Positions 8,273 through 18,682 of a stretch of DNA of 38,794 nt are shown here, one piece after another. The notes below the pieces were generated by a model that saw only the letters and a list, made by a program, of their open reading frames with translations, searched no databases and was not told the DNA's origin. Origin of the DNA: an uncultured Erysipelotrichaceae bacterium (GTDB lineage Bacteria > Bacillota_I > Bacilli_A > Erysipelotrichales > Erysipelotrichaceae); the NCBI GenBank assembly GCA_902786245.1, contig CADABS010000023.1, forward strand, positions 1-38,794, given 5' to 3'. The stretch's first letter is position 1. Every line of letters starts with the position of its first letter. A program made the translations under genes and the position numbers.

Positions 8273-10064
8273 CCATGGACAGAACCGACATGAACGCTTC
8301 CTGCGGGATCACGACCGAGCCGACCGCCTTCATGCGCTTCTTTCCTTCCTTCTGCTTCTCCAGCAGTTTCTTCTTACGGGAAATATCGCCGCCGTAGCAC
8401 TTGGCAAGAACGTTCTTGCGCAGCGACTTGATATTCGTACGGGCAATGACCTTGCCTCCGATCGCCGCCTGGACCGGAATCTCAAACTGCTGCTTGGGAA
8501 TCAGTTCCTTGAGCCGGATCGTAATGCCCGATCCCCGCTTGTACGCTTCACTGCGGTGGACGATGACCGAAAGTGCATCCACCGTCTCGCCGTTGAGCAG
8601 GATATCCATCCGGACAAGATCTTCCTTGCGGTAGCCGATGACTTCATAATCCAGCGAAGCATATCCTTTGGAACAGGACTTCAGCCGGTCGAAGAAATCA
8701 TAGATGATCTCCGACAGCGGGATCTCATAGGTGATCATGTTTCTGCCGGTATCGATCACATCCATCGTCTGGAAGATGCCGCGCTTGTTCTGGCACAGTT
8801 CCATGACGGCGCCGATATAGGCTTCCGGAACCATGATCTCCGCCTTAACATAGGGCTCCTCGACATGGTCGATGCGGGTGCCGTCCGGCATCCTTGCCGG
8901 ATTGTCAATGGCGATCATCGATCCGTCCGTCAGATAGACATGATAGATGACCGAAGGCGCTGTGCAGATCAGATCGAGTCCGTATTCTCTTTCCAGACGC
9001 TCCTGGATGACATCCATATGCAGAAGACCGAGGAAACCGCAGCGGAAGCCGAAGCCCAGTGCCTGCGATGTCTCCGGTTCATACTGCAGAGATGCGTCAT
9101 TGAGCTGCAGCTTGTCGAGCGCATCGCGCAGATCTTCGTATTTTGCCGCATCGGAAGGATACAGACCGCAGTAGACCATCGGATTGAGTTTGCGGTAGCC
9201 GCTTAAAGGCTGGGCTGCAGGATTCCGGCACAGGGTCACGGTATCGCCGACCCGTACATCCTGGATCGACTTGATCGATGCCGCAAACCAGCCGACATCG
9301 CCTGCCTCCAGAGCACTGACCCGTACCTCGCCGGGATTGCGGATACCGGTTTCCAGTACATCGTATTCCGCACCGGTCGCCATGAAACGGATCTTATCCC
9401 CTGTCTTCAGCGTGCCTTCCCGCACCCGGACCAGGGCGATGACACCCCGGTAGGGATCATAGAACGAATCGAATACCAGTGCCTGCAGAGGCTTCGAAGG
9501 ATCGCCGGACGGCGCCGGGATCTTCGTGACGATCTGCTCGAGCACGGCATCGACATTGAGACCGGTCCTGGCACTGATTTCCGGTGCGTCGGAACAGTCC
9601 AGACCGATGATATCTTCGATTTCCTTTTTCGTATGCTCGGGCTGGGCATTGTTCATATCGACCTTGTTGATGACCGGAACGATTTCCAGATCATTGTCCA
9701 GGGCCAGATAGGTATTTGCCAGCGTCTGGGCCTGTACACCCTGGGTGGAATCGACGACCAGAATGGCACCTTCGCAGGCTGCCAGCGACCGCGATACCTC
9801 ATAGGTAAAGTCGACATGGCCCGGTGTATCGATCAGGTTGAACAGATATTCATGGCCGTCTCTGGCATGATAGGAAAGCTGCACGGCATTGAGCTTGATC
9901 GTAATGCCGCGCTCTCTTTCCAGTTCCATATCATCCAGGATCTGCGTCTTCATATCCCGCTGCGAAACCGTATCCGTCATTTCCAGGATCCGGTCGGCCA
10001 GCGTTGACTTGCCATGGTCGATATGGGCGATAATACAGAAATTGCGTATATATTTACGGTCCAT
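8253..10064 (-). CDS. lepA: Elongation factor 4 (LepA), ribosome back-translocating GTPase
   Basis: 603 residues, usual for LepA. G1 is AHIDHGKS at 13-20, G3 DTPGH at 81-85 and G4 NKVD at 135-138; the RGITIK segment near 55 is the G2 region. The C-terminal LepA-specific domain ends in a Lys-rich tail ([22 protein letters not shown]) that includes the family GDI(S/T)RK motif. It acts on stalled or mis-translocated ribosomes and helps ribosome assembly. The ATG overlaps the fmt stop by one base (TGATG), with AAAGGTG about nine bases upstream. Confidence 0.98.
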   Translation of the reverse strand: MDRKYIRNFCIIAHIDHGKSTLADRILEMTDTVSQRDMKTQILDDMELERERGITIKLNAVQLSYHARDGHEYLFNLIDTPGHVDFTYEVSRSLAACEGAILVVDSTQGVQAQTLANTYLALDNDLEIVPVINKVDMNNAQPEHTKKEIEDIIGLDCSDAPEISARTGLNVDAVLEQIVTKIPAPSGDPSKPLQALVFDSFYDPYRGVIALVRVREGTLKTGDKIRFMATGAEYDVLETGIRNPGEVRVSALEAGDVGWFAASIKSIQDVRVGDTVTLCRNPAAQPLSGYRKLNPMVYCGLYPSDAAKYEDLRDALDKLQLNDASLQYEPETSQALGFGFRCGFLGLLHMDVIQERLEREYGLDLICTAPSVIYHVYLTDGSMIAIDNPARMPDGTRIDHVEEPYVKAEIMVPEAYIGAVMELCQNKRGIFQTMDVIDTGRNMITYEIPLSEIIYDFFDRLKSCSKGYASLDYEVIGYRKEDLVRMDILLNGETVDALSVIVHRSEAYKRGSGITIRLKELIPKQQFEIPVQAAIGGKVIARTNIKSLRKNVLAKCYGGDISRKKKLLEKQKEGKKRMKAVGSVVIPQEAFMSVLSMDDDPKK

Positions 10065-11002
10065 CAGTCAAACACCTTTCCGGTCAGCGCTCTGCCGGCG
10101 CCATTGGCAAACGCATCGGCATTCATCCGGCCTTTGCCTTCCATCTGCAGTTCTTTTACACACAGAACACCGCCCTTTGCGGCAATGCGCATGGCATGAT
10201 CCGCAAACCCGAGCACCGTGCCCGGTGCCTCCGGTGTTTCTGTTTCTTCCATTGCGGCAGCGCAGAACTTGACCCGCTTTCCCTCAATCACGCCGTAGCT
10301 GTACGGCTCATCGATGAGCGCCCGCACATGCGCATACAGCATCCGGATCTCTTCCATGCTGAAGTGCACCTGTTCTTCTTCCCGGGAGATATTCGGCGCC
10401 AGCACGACCCCGGCGGGATCCTGGGGCGTACCCGGAAGATTTCCCTTCAGATATTCCGGCAGATCTTCCCGGATGATATCCGCGCTGATCTTTTCCAGCA
10501 CGGTATTCAGTTCAGCCGTGGTCATATCCGGTCCGATTTCCGTCTTCCGGCATACATAGACTCTGCCGGCATCCATCTCCTTGACCATTTCCATCAGGCA
10601 TACACCTGTTTCCCTGTCATCGTTCATGACGGCTCTGTGCACCGGTGCACCGCCCCTGTATTTCGGCAGCAGCGACGGATGGATATTCACGCATCCGTAT
10701 TTCGGTGCCTGCAGGATCCTGGACGGAACAAACTGTCCGTAGGCACAGGTAACGATCAGATCCGGTTCATATGCCAGTACGGCATCCATTTCATCTTTCA
10801 GCTTCACCGGCTGGATGACAGGAATTCCATAGCGGTCTGCCAGCGCATGCACCGGTGTCGGTTCGATGCGTCTCTTTCTGCCGACCGGTCTGTCCGGCTG
10901 CGATACAGCCGCCGCGACCGTATATCCTTCATCGATCAGTGCCTGCAGTACCGAACAGGCGAAAACCGGTGTGCCAAAAAAAACGATTCGTAGATCTTTC
11001 AT
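10064..11002 (-). CDS. fmt: Methionyl-tRNA formyltransferase
   Basis: 312 residues. It formylates the initiator Met-tRNA using 10-formyl-tetrahydrofolate. The N-terminal fold begins [15 protein letters not shown]. The catalytic block [19 protein letters not shown] contains the conserved Asn, His and the SLLPKYRG loop, followed by [15 protein letters not shown] with the active-site Asp. A C-terminal tRNA-binding domain follows. I chose the ATG at 11002 because AGGAGG lies seven bases before it and homologous proteins start there; an in-frame upstream extension of 24 codons would cross the promoter. It is the first gene of fmt-lepA-hemW-membrane protein. The def and priA genes that often precede fmt are absent here. 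Confidence 0.97.
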   Translation of the reverse strand: MKDLRIVFFGTPVFACSVLQALIDEGYTVAAAVSQPDRPVGRKRRIEPTPVHALADRYGIPVIQPVKLKDEMDAVLAYEPDLIVTCAYGQFVPSRILQAPKYGCVNIHPSLLPKYRGGAPVHRAVMNDDRETGVCLMEMVKEMDAGRVYVCRKTEIGPDMTTAELNTVLEKISADIIREDLPEYLKGNLPGTPQDPAGVVLAPNISREEEQVHFSMEEIRMLYAHVRALIDEPYSYGVIEGKRVKFCAAAMEETETPEAPGTVLGFADHAMRIAAKGGVLCVKELQMEGKGRMNADAFANGAGRALTGKVFD

Positions 11003-11027
11003 GTGCGAATCCTCCTGCCATTGCCCT

Positions 11028-11033
11028 ATTATA
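11028..11033 (-). promoter_or_regulatory. -10 element for fmt
   Basis: A perfect TATAAT on the minus strand 25 bases before the fmt ATG. I see no good -35 at 16-18 bases. It lies back to back with the rpsT promoter. Confidence 0.45.
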
Positions 11034-11054
11034 CAGCATTCAAACGGGTTTTTA

Positions 11055-11083
11055 TTGCATTTTAATATATGCACTGCTATAAT
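11055..11083 (+). promoter_or_regulatory. Promoter of rpsT (extended -10)
   Basis: TTGCAT, 17 bases, then a perfect TATAAT preceded by TGC (extended -10). It is placed 33 bases before the rpsT ATG. Confidence 0.75.
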
Positions 11084-11116
11084 TCTCCTTGCGGAAAATC
11101 GAACAGGAGGTTAAGC

Positions 11117-11380
11117 ATGGCAAATATCAAGTCGCAGAAGAAGCGTGCACTGACAAATCTGAAGAGACAGAATGCAAGAGCAGGTCAGAAGAGCGAACTG
11201 AAGACCGCGATCAAGAAGGTTCTCGCAGCAGTTGAAGCCAACGATAAGGACGCCGCTGTTACAGCATATAACGAAGCAAACAAACAGCTGGATAAGGCAC
11301 TTGTCAATCACATCAGGAAAGACAACTACGTTGCCCGTCAGAAGTCCAGACTCGCAAAAGCAGTCAATTCGATTCAGTAA
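11117..11380 (+). CDS. rpsT: 30S ribosomal protein S20
   Basis: 87 residues, highly basic, beginning MANIKSQKKRALTNLKRQNAR, the conserved S20 N-terminus, and continuing as three helices that bind the 5' and 3' minor domains of 16S rRNA. The start at 11117 is set by CAGGAGG seven bases upstream; a longer in-frame extension would run into the promoter. It is the only plus-strand gene in the window, with its own extended -10 promoter and two tandem terminators, so it is a monocistronic unit divergent from fmt. Confidence 0.98.
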   Translation: MANIKSQKKRALTNLKRQNARAGQKSELKTAIKKVLAAVEANDKDAAVTAYNEANKQLDKALVNHIRKDNYVARQKSRLAKAVNSIQ

Positions 11381-11402
11381 AGCTGTGCACACAGCTTTTT
11401 TT
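11379..11402 (+). terminator. Intrinsic terminator of rpsT
   Basis: AAAGCTGT pairs with ACAGCTTT around GCAC, followed by a run of seven T. It starts at the rpsT stop codon itself. Confidence 0.9.
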
Positions 11403-11410
11403 GTTTATGA

Positions 11411-11436
11411 AAGGAAGGCAGCCGCCTTCCTTTTTT
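11411..11436 (+). terminator. Second terminator hairpin between rpsT and trmK
   Basis: AAGGAAGGC pairs with GCCTTCCTT around AGCC, with six T on the plus strand. Its plus-strand T tract makes it a back-up terminator for rpsT. It also sits directly behind the stop of trmK on the other strand, but there its T tract is only three bases, so it would be a weaker terminator for the dnaG-rpoD-trmK unit. Confidence 0.75.
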
Positions 11437-12101
11437 CATTCATGCAGTACCGACCAGTACATTGCCAGTTCTTTTTCCCCCTCCGCATATGCCGGGGAGG
11501 AGGTGTCCGGGATCTTTGCGAGCCTTTTCTGCAGAGATGTAATCTTCCTTTGTACAAAGGCCAGATATTCTTCATCCCGGCGGCGCATCAGAATGGGACC
11601 GCACAGCAGTTCCTTTTCATTATAGGAATCATGCCGGCGGGTATTGAAAGAGATGATGACATAGTCAAATCCCCTTTCATATACCGTCCGTTCATCAATG
11701 ACCGTATAGTTTCTGTCGGATATCCATGTCCGCATTTCCCTGACATTGCGGTTGACTTCGACAATGATCTGCTTCATGCCGTCCAGCCGCTCTGCCGCCC
11801 TGGTCAGTATATCCGCTGCCGTATAGTATCCCATGCCGGCCAGTACCGCTGCGTCCGCATCCGCAGGCACCCGGTCAAAGCCGTCCGAGAGGACCGGGAT
11901 GATCTGTTCCTGCATCCCGTTTTTCGCGATGTTTTTCCTGGCCGCTTCCAGCGGTCCTTCCGCAATATCGCAGGCATAGACTTTCTCACACCTGCCGCTG
12001 CGGATCAGCAGAACCGGAAGAAAGGCGTGATCGGTGCCGATATCCGCTGCAATCACGCCCTGCTTTACCATATCTGCGATCGTTTCGATCCGCTTCATCA
12101 T
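11436..12101 (-). CDS. trmK: tRNA (adenine(22)-N1)-methyltransferase TrmK
   Basis: 221 residues. A Rossmann-fold SAM-dependent methyltransferase: [17 protein letters not shown] is the SAM-binding motif I with the family GTDH signature, [16 protein letters not shown] the motif II region, and [13 protein letters not shown] the motif IV position (the family normally reads GMGG; here GMGYYT). EVNRN follows. It modifies A22 in the D-loop of tRNAs. The ATG overlaps the rpoD stop by four bases, as is usual for rpoD-trmK in Bacillota. The NIF3-like gene that often follows is not present; rpsT on the opposite strand comes next. Confidence 0.92.
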   Translation of the reverse strand: MMKRIETIADMVKQGVIAADIGTDHAFLPVLLIRSGRCEKVYACDIAEGPLEAARKNIAKNGMQEQIIPVLSDGFDRVPADADAAVLAGMGYYTAADILTRAAERLDGMKQIIVEVNRNVREMRTWISDRNYTVIDERTVYERGFDYVIISFNTRRHDSYNEKELLCGPILMRRRDEEYLAFVQRKITSLQKRLAKIPDTSSPAYAEGEKELAMYWSVLHE

Positions 12102-13849
12102 TTGTCGAAGAAATCCTTCAGACGCTTCGAGCGGGTCGGATGCTTCAGCTTGCGCAGCGCCTTTGCCTCGATCTGACGGATACGTTCTCTGGTGACATTG
12201 AACTCCCGTCCGACTTCCTCGAGGGTCCTGGTTCTGCCGTCATACAGGCCGAAGCGCAGGCGCAGCACCTTTTCTTCTCTCTCGGTCAGACCGGAAAGAA
12301 CATTGTTGATCTCATCCTTCAGCAGCTGGTTGGAAGCGTACTGATCCGGTGAAAGCGCGTCCTTGTCTTCGATGAAGTCGCCCAGATGCGAATCATCTTC
12401 TTCACCGATCGGCGTTTCCAGAGATACCGGCTCCAGCGCGATCTTCTGGATCTCGCGTACCTTTTCCGGAGAGATGCCCTCCATCCGGGCACTGATCTCC
12501 TCCGCTGTCGGATCGCGGCCGTATTCCTGGACGAGCTGTCTCTGGATACGGGTCAGCTTATTGATCGTTTCGACCATATGGACCGGGATACGGATCGTTC
12601 TTGCCTGGTCTGCGATCGCTCTGGTGATTGCCTGACGGATCCACCATGTCGCATAGGTACTGAACTTGAATCCCTTCGTATAATCAAATTTCTCGACTGC
12701 CTTGACCAGACCCATATTGCCTTCCTGGATCAGATCCAGGAACAGCATGCCCCGGCCGACATATTTCTTGGCAATGGATACGACCAGACGCAGGTTGCTG
12801 GAAATCAGGATGTTTCTGGCTTCTTCATCGCCTTCTTCGATCCGCTTTGCGATTTCCGGTTCATCTTCCGGCTTCAGCAGCGGTACGCGGCCGATTTCCT
12901 TCAGATACATCTTGACCGGATCGTTCAGCTGGACGCTGCCGGAGCGGGCATACAGACTCAGATCGGGAATGATCGTCTCATCCGGATCGCGGTCTTCATC
13001 ATCGCCCAGATCATCGGCGTCATCGTCGGCGTCATCGACCATGTCGATGTCATCCGCATCGGTCATCTCTTCGATGTCTTCATCTTCCGAGATCTTGATA
13101 TTTTCGCCGGAGAACCAGTCCCAGAGCGCATCCAGATCATCATCCATCAGATCCAGATGATCCAGGGATGCCATGATATCCTTCTGGTAGATCACACCGT
13201 CTGTCTCATAGACATGGCGGTAGTCTTCCTTGAGTTCATCAAGGCTCTTGAGCACCTTGCTTCTGCCTTCCCGCTTATAGACATCAATAGTTGTATGGGT
13301 ATCGCGCAAAACCACTTCCGCGGGTGCTTCCGGTTTCTTTTCCGGTACCGGTGCAGGAATGACCGGTGCTTCTTCTTTCTTTTCCGCTTTCTTTGCGGTC
13401 TTCTTTGCCGGTTCTTCCTTCACCGTTTCTTTCTTCGCTGTCTTCTTTGTTTCCTTCTTTGCAGGTTCTTCCTTGACGGCTTCCTTCTTCGCCGTCTTCT
13501 TTGTTTCCTTCTTTACAGGCTCTTCTTTGACGGTTTCCTTTTTCACTGTCTTCTTCGCTGTTTCCTTCTTTGCCGGTGCATGCTTCACTTCTTCTTTTTT
13601 CGCAGCTGTCTTCTTTGCCGGCTCCTTCTTTTCCGCTGTTTTCTTCGCGGCGGTTTTCTTTGCCGGTTCTTCTTTGACCGCTGCCTTTTTCGCAGCCGGC
13701 TTCTTTTCGGTTTCTTTCTTCGCGGATGCTGTCTTCTTCACGGTTTCCTTCTTTGCGGAGGTCTTCACTTCTGACTTCTTTGCGGCCGTCTTCTTCGCGG
13801 CTGCTGTTTTCTTTTCTGTTTCTTTTCTGTCACTCGCTGTCGTCTTCAT
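12098..13849 (-). CDS. rpoD: Primary sigma factor RpoD/SigA with a Lys/Ala-rich N-terminal tail
   Basis: 583 residues from the ATG at 13849, which has GGAGG about seven bases upstream and overlaps dnaG by 20 bases. Residues 1-160 are almost only Lys, Ala, Glu, Thr, Val and Pro in PAKKTAAKK-like repeats, including an 18-residue near-perfect tandem repeat at 113-130 and 131-148. A proline-rich hinge follows, then a region-1.1-like segment (about 190-250) and an acidic Asp-rich stretch (255-290). The core is canonical: region 1.2 near 308-340, region 2 with [16 protein letters not shown] and [11 protein letters not shown] (352-408), region 3 to about 500, and region 4 ending [18 protein letters not shown] (553-570). 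It directs RNA polymerase to housekeeping promoters such as those listed here. The tail is absent from Bacillus SigA; Ala/Lys-rich tails are known on actinobacterial primary sigma factors. Confidence 0.97.
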   Translation of the reverse strand: MKTTASDRKETEKKTAAAKKTAAKKSEVKTSAKKETVKKTASAKKETEKKPAAKKAAVKEEPAKKTAAKKTAEKKEPAKKTAAKKEEVKHAPAKKETAKKTVKKETVKEEPVKKETKKTAKKEAVKEEPAKKETKKTAKKETVKEEPAKKTAKKAEKKEEAPVIPAPVPEKKPEAPAEVVLRDTHTTIDVYKREGRSKVLKSLDELKEDYRHVYETDGVIYQKDIMASLDHLDLMDDDLDALWDWFSGENIKISEDEDIEEMTDADDIDMVDDADDDADDLGDDEDRDPDETIIPDLSLYARSGSVQLNDPVKMYLKEIGRVPLLKPEDEPEIAKRIEEGDEEARNILISSNLRLVVSIAKKYVGRGMLFLDLIQEGNMGLVKAVEKFDYTKGFKFSTYATWWIRQAITRAIADQARTIRIPVHMVETINKLTRIQRQLVQEYGRDPTAEEISARMEGISPEKVREIQKIALEPVSLETPIGEEDDSHLGDFIEDKDALSPDQYASNQLLKDEINNVLSGLTEREEKVLRLRFGLYDGRTRTLEEVGREFNVTRERIRQIEAKALRKLKHPTRSKRLKDFFDK

Positions 13850-15581
13850 CAATATACCTCCGTAGTTCTCTGAGACACTGCTCATATTTATTCAGGATCA
13901 GTTCCCGCGTCTCATTGTTCAGCGCCGCCGAAAGCTGTTCGCGGTACGCATCTGCCTCGGATGCGAGCACGGTCCGCTTGATTCTGCGGATCGCCCCGTT
14001 CATCCGGTCTGCGTCATAAGGCGCGCCGTATTCATCGGATGCTGCGATTGAACTGATCATATCCCGCACCGCCGGATCATCGGTATTGCTGATGAGGCGG
14101 GCCGGATCTGCTTTTCCGTATGTATGCATGGCATCGATGATCATCATGGCGGCCGTCTGCCGCGTATCATCGATGAGATAGCCGAGATTCTCTTCGAAAT
14201 TTCTGGCTGCCGAGGCAGAGGACATCATCATCGCCAGGATCAGTTCCTCCGCTTTGACGGTTCCGTCCGGTGCCTTGATCCGGTGTAGAACTTCCTGGAC
14301 CGGCTTGGCGGCAGGCGCCGGTGCATATTCCATGCGGAATCCGGTCATCTGCGAAAGCTGTTCGGTGAAATACCTCTTTTCGGTCTCATCCTGCAGCTTT
14401 GCGATTTCCGCCATCGCCCTGTCTGCCATTTCCTTCTTGGCCAGATAGCTGTCCATGTTTGTCCGGTTCCGCAGATATTCCAGAACAAACTCCATCCAGG
14501 ACATTTCATGCGAAGCCATTTCGGCAAGAGCTTCTTTTCCCCTGCTGCGCAGGATCTCATCCGGATCCTGTCCGGTCCGGTTCAGTACGATCGTCACGGT
14601 GCATCCCTGATCGATTGCCATCTTCGCTCCCCGCCAGGTCGCAGCCTGTCCGGCTTCATCGCCGTCATAGCAGAAGACGATCTTTGCGGCCATGCCCTTG
14701 AGAACGGCGATCTGCGCATTCGTACAGGATGTACCGAGCGTACAGACGGCATTTTCCATGCCGGCCTGCCAGAAGGCAATAACATCCGTCACACCTTCGC
14801 AGATATATACCTTTCCGGCTCTGCGGGCCGGACCTCTTGCCCGGTGGCTGTTGTATACGATATCTCCCTTGCGGAAGACTTCCGTATCATTGGTGTTGAT
14901 GTATTTGGACGTTCCCTCGGTCCGGACTGCCCGGGCACTGAAGCCGATCGGGTTGCCGTAGCTGTCATGGATCGGAAACGTGATCCGTCCCCCGAATACA
15001 TCATGCATGCCCGAATCGCTGATCCGGGTGACATTCGCATTGACCAGATCGCGGTCGGCGAAACCCTTTGCATGCATGAAACGGTACAGCGAATCATTGA
15101 GCGGATTGAAGCCGATCTGGAACGTTTCGATCGCCTTGTCATCCAGACCGCGCTTACGCAGGTATTCCTTCTCGCTGACGCCGCCGGAGCCGTTGAGCTC
15201 ATACATCGTATAGCGGATCGTTTCGTTGAGGACTTCATAGATCTTTTCCCTGCCCGGATCCCGGTTTTTCTGCACGGCTTCCGGCTGTACCGAAAGCGTA
15301 TAGCCGACCAGCGAAGCTACCCGGCCGACCGCTTCGGGAAACGAGATCTTTTCATAATCCTGCACGAAGGTGAACACGTTGCCGCCCTTGCCGCAGACAA
15401 AGCATTTGAAGATCTGCCTGTCTTCGGAGATCGACATGGACGGAGAATGGTCATCATGAAACGGGCAGAGAGCAACATAAGATCTGCCTTTGCGGTGGAT
15501 CTGCAGATAGTGTCCGATCACATCGACGATATCTGCCTGCGCACGGACTGCTTCGATCTCTTCATTGCTGATTCTGACCAT
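13830..15581 (-). CDS. dnaG: DNA primase
   Basis: 583 residues. The N-terminal CHC2 zinc finger has Cys39, His42, Cys60 and Cys63. The core carries the RNAP-basic motif region and the TOPRIM metal site, with [11 protein letters not shown] and the [13 protein letters not shown] acidic motif. The C-terminal third (from about residue 430) is a divergent helicase-interaction domain. DnaG makes RNA primers for Okazaki fragments together with the replicative helicase. Start ATG with CGGAGG about eight bases upstream, 13 bases after the glyQS stop. It forms dnaG-rpoD-trmK, probably cotranscribed with glyQS; the order dnaG-rpoD is widely conserved. Confidence 0.97.
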   Translation of the reverse strand: MVRISNEEIEAVRAQADIVDVIGHYLQIHRKGRSYVALCPFHDDHSPSMSISEDRQIFKCFVCGKGGNVFTFVQDYEKISFPEAVGRVASLVGYTLSVQPEAVQKNRDPGREKIYEVLNETIRYTMYELNGSGGVSEKEYLRKRGLDDKAIETFQIGFNPLNDSLYRFMHAKGFADRDLVNANVTRISDSGMHDVFGGRITFPIHDSYGNPIGFSARAVRTEGTSKYINTNDTEVFRKGDIVYNSHRARGPARRAGKVYICEGVTDVIAFWQAGMENAVCTLGTSCTNAQIAVLKGMAAKIVFCYDGDEAGQAATWRGAKMAIDQGCTVTIVLNRTGQDPDEILRSRGKEALAEMASHEMSWMEFVLEYLRNRTNMDSYLAKKEMADRAMAEIAKLQDETEKRYFTEQLSQMTGFRMEYAPAPAAKPVQEVLHRIKAPDGTVKAEELILAMMMSSASAARNFEENLGYLIDDTRQTAAMMIIDAMHTYGKADPARLISNTDDPAVRDMISSIAASDEYGAPYDADRMNGAIRRIKRTVLASEADAYREQLSAALNNETRELILNKYEQCLRELRRYIDEDDSE

Positions 15582-15594
15582 TCATACCTCCGGA

Positions 15595-16971
15595 TTAGAA
15601 ACGAATTTCGCGGCAGATCCTTTCTCTGACTTCGTCCACGCTGAGTCTTTCCTGTTCCATGGAATCACGGAAGCGGATCGTCACGGTGCCGTCTGCCAGG
15701 GTCTGGTCATCGACTGTAATGCAGTACGGTGTACCGATTTCATCCTGACGGCGGTAGCGCTTGCCGATCGAGCCGGACTCGTCATACTGCACAGAGAAAT
15801 CGCATGCCAGATCGCGGTAGATTTCCTGGGCTCTGTCGCCATGATCCTTTTTCTTCAGCGGAAGGATCGCCGCCTTGACCGGAGCCAGTATCGGCGAGAA
15901 GCGCATGACAACGCGCTTGTCTCCGTTTTCCAGTTCCTCTTCGTCATATGCGTCTGTAAAGAACATGAAGAACAGACGCTCGACCCCGACTGCCGGTTCA
16001 ACGACAAACGGGATATATTTTTCATTGGTCGCCGGATCGAGATATGTCATATCCTTGCCGGATGTTTCCTGGTGCTGGGTCAGGTCATAGTCGGTTCTGT
16101 CCGCAATGCCCCAGAGTTCGCCCCATCCCCACGGGAATCTGTATTCGATATCGGTCGTTGCCTTGGAATAGAAGCTCAGTTCTTCCTTCTCATGATCGCG
16201 GAAACGCAGATTTTCCGGATTTCCGCCCAGGTTCAGGATCCATTCCATGCAGAAGTTCCGCCAGTACGGGAACCAGTTGTCATCATCTCCCGGCTTGCAG
16301 AAGAATTCCATTTCCATCTGCTCGAATTCACGGGTACGGAAGATGAAGTTGCCCGGTGTGATCTCATTGCGGAAGGACTTGCCGATCTGGCCGATGCCGA
16401 ACGGCAGCTTCTTGCGGTATGCCCGCTGTACATTCTTGAAGTCGACAAACATGCCCTGGGCTGTCTCCGGACGCAGATAGATCGTATTCTTTGCGTCTTC
16501 CAGCGTACCCTGGAATGTCTTGAACATCAGGTTGAACTGACGGATCGGCGTAAAGTCATGGCCGCCGCAGTCCGGACAGGGAATATTGTTTTCTTTGATG
16601 AACGTTTCCATCTGTTCATTGGACCAGCCTTCGCAGGTGACCTTTCCCTGCGACCAGTTCTCGATGAGCTGATCGGCTCTGTGTCTTGTCTTGCACTGTC
16701 TGCAGTCCATCAGCGGATCCGAGAATCCCTTCAGATGTCCGGATGCCTCCCAGACCTTCGGATTCATCAGGATCGCAGACTGGATCTCAACATTGTTGGG
16801 ATCTTCCTGGATGAATTTCTTCTGCCAGGCGCGCTTGATGTTGTCCTTCAGCAGAACGCCGTTGGGACCGAAATCCCATGTATTCGAAAGGCCGCCGTAT
16901 ATCTCAGAACCCTGAAATACGAACCCTGTATTCTTTGCATGCGATACGATCAGATCAAATGTTTTTTCCAT
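15595..16971 (-). CDS. glyQS: Glycyl-tRNA synthetase, single-chain alpha2 type
   Basis: 458 residues, the length of the homodimeric (not alpha2beta2) enzyme. Class II motifs are visible: [20 protein letters not shown] at the N-terminus, [21 protein letters not shown] for motif 2, [12 protein letters not shown] for a family block, and a C-terminal motif 3 around VGVERLFF followed by the anticodon-binding domain. Two Cys pairs (CRQCKTRH and CPDCGGHD) form the insertion zinc site. ATG with GGGAGG ten bases upstream. The leader from its own promoter (17013-17041) is only about 35 bases, so there is no room for a T-box. Gene order era-recO-glyQS-dnaG is common in Bacillota. Confidence 0.97.
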   Translation of the reverse strand: MEKTFDLIVSHAKNTGFVFQGSEIYGGLSNTWDFGPNGVLLKDNIKRAWQKKFIQEDPNNVEIQSAILMNPKVWEASGHLKGFSDPLMDCRQCKTRHRADQLIENWSQGKVTCEGWSNEQMETFIKENNIPCPDCGGHDFTPIRQFNLMFKTFQGTLEDAKNTIYLRPETAQGMFVDFKNVQRAYRKKLPFGIGQIGKSFRNEITPGNFIFRTREFEQMEMEFFCKPGDDDNWFPYWRNFCMEWILNLGGNPENLRFRDHEKEELSFYSKATTDIEYRFPWGWGELWGIADRTDYDLTQHQETSGKDMTYLDPATNEKYIPFVVEPAVGVERLFFMFFTDAYDEEELENGDKRVVMRFSPILAPVKAAILPLKKKDHGDRAQEIYRDLACDFSVQYDESGSIGKRYRRQDEIGTPYCITVDDQTLADGTVTIRFRDSMEQERLSVDEVRERICREIRF

Positions 16972-17012
16972 AAGCAGTCAGCCTCCCTATTTTATCATCG
17001 TAAATCTTACGT

Positions 17013-17041
17013 AGTATAGCACTTTCGCGCAGGTCATTCAA
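17013..17041 (-). promoter_or_regulatory. Promoter of glyQS-dnaG-rpoD-trmK (extended -10)
   Basis: TTGAAT, 17 bases, TATACT with TGC in front (extended -10), on the minus strand. The -35 overlaps the recO stop codon. It gives the unit that contains the primary sigma factor its own promoter, apart from upstream transcription. Confidence 0.72.
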
Positions 17042-17786
17042 TGGCAAAAAGCCGTCCGACAAGGTCAAAAGACCGCAGACTGACACCTGCGTGAAGCCGG
17101 ATCATTGCGCTGAGATACCCCAGTCCGCTGAAGCGGCCGTCTGTTTTTTCCAGCACATGGTCGATATGGGTCAGTCCGGCTTTGACGATCAGCCGGAACT
17201 GCCGCAGCTGTTCCGCCGGCAGCGGCTGCACCCCTGCTTTGGCAGCACAGTCCGGACAGAGGAATCCGCCGTCTTCCGCACTGACTGCACTGACCGACAG
17301 CGATCCGCAGCGGACGCATTCATCGACATCCGGCTCGATGCCGAACAGTTTCATCATATCCGCCAGATACAGGGCGGTGATCAGGTCGCCCCGGTGCCCT
17401 GCCTCCAGGGCATCCCAGCCCTTTTCCAGCAGCTGCGCTTCGGCTTCAGCCGTACCCAGTTCATCTTCAGCCAGGGTCATGACATCGGCTGTCTCTGCCA
17501 TCATCATGGCACAGGCGGATGCATTCAGATCGCGGTGTATGCGGGGATACATCTTTTTCGCCCTTGCCGTCTTAAGACGCTGGACGGAACGGTTCATGTG
17601 CCAATCGAACTGGATTTCCGCAATCGTGCAGGGAATGATCGCCCCGGCGTTTTTACTGCTGATCTTACGGGCGCCTGCCGCAAGAAAAGAAAGCTTACCG
17701 TATTCCTCCGTCAGGACGGAGAGAATCACATCGCTTTCTCTGTAATCAATCTGTTTTAAAATCAGACCGCGGACGCTTTCGTTCAT
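17034..17786 (-). CDS. recO: DNA repair protein RecO
   Basis: 250 residues. The N-terminal OB fold begins VRGLILKQIDYRESDVILSVLTEEYG, the conserved RecO start, followed by a helical domain with a Cys4 zinc site formed by Cys157, Cys160, Cys177 and Cys180 (CVRCG and CPDC). RecO works with RecR to load RecA onto SSB-coated single strands in gap repair. The ATG overlaps the era stop by four bases, with GGAG ten bases upstream. The last gene of the ybeY-dgkA-cdd-era-recO operon. Confidence 0.96.
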   Translation of the reverse strand: MNESVRGLILKQIDYRESDVILSVLTEEYGKLSFLAAGARKISSKNAGAIIPCTIAEIQFDWHMNRSVQRLKTARAKKMYPRIHRDLNASACAMMMAETADVMTLAEDELGTAEAEAQLLEKGWDALEAGHRGDLITALYLADMMKLFGIEPDVDECVRCGSLSVSAVSAEDGGFLCPDCAAKAGVQPLPAEQLRQFRLIVKAGLTHIDHVLEKTDGRFSGLGYLSAMIRLHAGVSLRSFDLVGRLFAIE

Positions 17787-18682
17787 TCTTCAAATTCTCC
17801 GCTGCTTCCGCCGTAGCCGTATTCCGTGATACGGGCATCGCGGGAGCGCCATTCTTCCTCGACCCGGACATACAGTTCCAGATAGACCTTGCGGCCGAGC
17901 AGCTGTTCGATCTCGGGCCGGGCCAGCGAACCGATCTTCTTCAGCATCGATCCCTGCTTGCCGATCATGATTCCCTTCTGGCTGCTCTTTTCCACCAGGA
18001 TCAGCGCCTGGATATAGCAGGCACCGCGGCGGAACTCCTTGTTTTCGATCTTGACGGCTGCCGCATGGGGAACCTCTTCTTCCGTGCACTGCAGCACCTT
18101 TTCCCGGATCAGTTCGGCAATGCGGAAGTCTTCCGCATCGTCGCTGGTGATTTCCGCCGGATACAGCAGATCTCCTTCCGGCAGATATTTCAGGGTCGTC
18201 CGGATCAGGTCATCAAACGATTTCCCGAATTTCGCCGACAGCGGAAAATATTCGGCAAATGCAAAGCGTTTCTGCCAGCTCTGCAGATTGGCAATGACCC
18301 TGTCTTTTTCCATTTTATCGATTTTGTTCAGGATCAGAAACACCGGCAGATGCGCGTTCTTCACCATGTTCAGAACATATTCATCGCCTTTTTTATACGG
18401 TACCGATCCGTCCACGACCAGATAGATCAGATCGACACCCTGGATGACATCCGCCGCCTGTTTGTTCATGCGTGTTTCCAGACGGTATTTCGGCTTATGG
18501 ATGCCGGGTGTATCCGTAAAGATGATCTGATAATCCTCTTTGGTCAGAATGCCGCGGATCTCCGAACGGGTCGTCTGCGGCTTGGAAGATACGATTGCCA
18601 CCTTTTCATGCACAAGGGCATTGACCAGGGTGCTTTTGCCGGCATTCGGACGTCCGGCCAGGGCTACGAATCCGCTCTTCAT
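17783..18682 (-). CDS. era: GTPase Era
   Basis: 299 residues, standard length. G1 GRPNAGKS at 10-17, the QTTRSEIRG effector segment near 36-44, G3 DTPG at 57-60, G4 NKID at 119-122. The C-terminal KH domain has GIMIGKQGSMLKKIG, the RNA-binding loop that contacts the 3' end of 16S rRNA. Era helps mature the small subunit and checks its 3' end. The ATG overlaps the cdd stop by four bases (ATGA). Neighbours ybeY (16S 3' end processing) and recO are the usual partners. Confidence 0.98.
   Translation of the reverse strand: MKSGFVALAGRPNAGKSTLVNALVHEKVAIVSSKPQTTRSEIRGILTKEDYQIIFTDTPGIHKPKYRLETRMNKQAADVIQGVDLIYLVVDGSVPYKKGDEYVLNMVKNAHLPVFLILNKIDKMEKDRVIANLQSWQKRFAFAEYFPLSAKFGKSFDDLIRTTLKYLPEGDLLYPAEITSDDAEDFRIAELIREKVLQCTEEEVPHAAAVKIENKEFRRGACYIQALILVEKSSQKGIMIGKQGSMLKKIGSLARPEIEQLLGRKVYLELYVRVEEEWRSRDARITEYGYGGSSGEFEE

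Noticed and set aside
12386-13774. 462-codon open frame opposite rpoD
   Set aside because: It is the complement of Lys/Ala repeats (giving Phe/Leu/Cys runs) and covers an essential gene with clear motifs.
16972-17033. T-box leader for glyQS
   Set aside because: The promoter leaves only about 35 bases of leader, too short for a T-box, and no T-box sequence is present.
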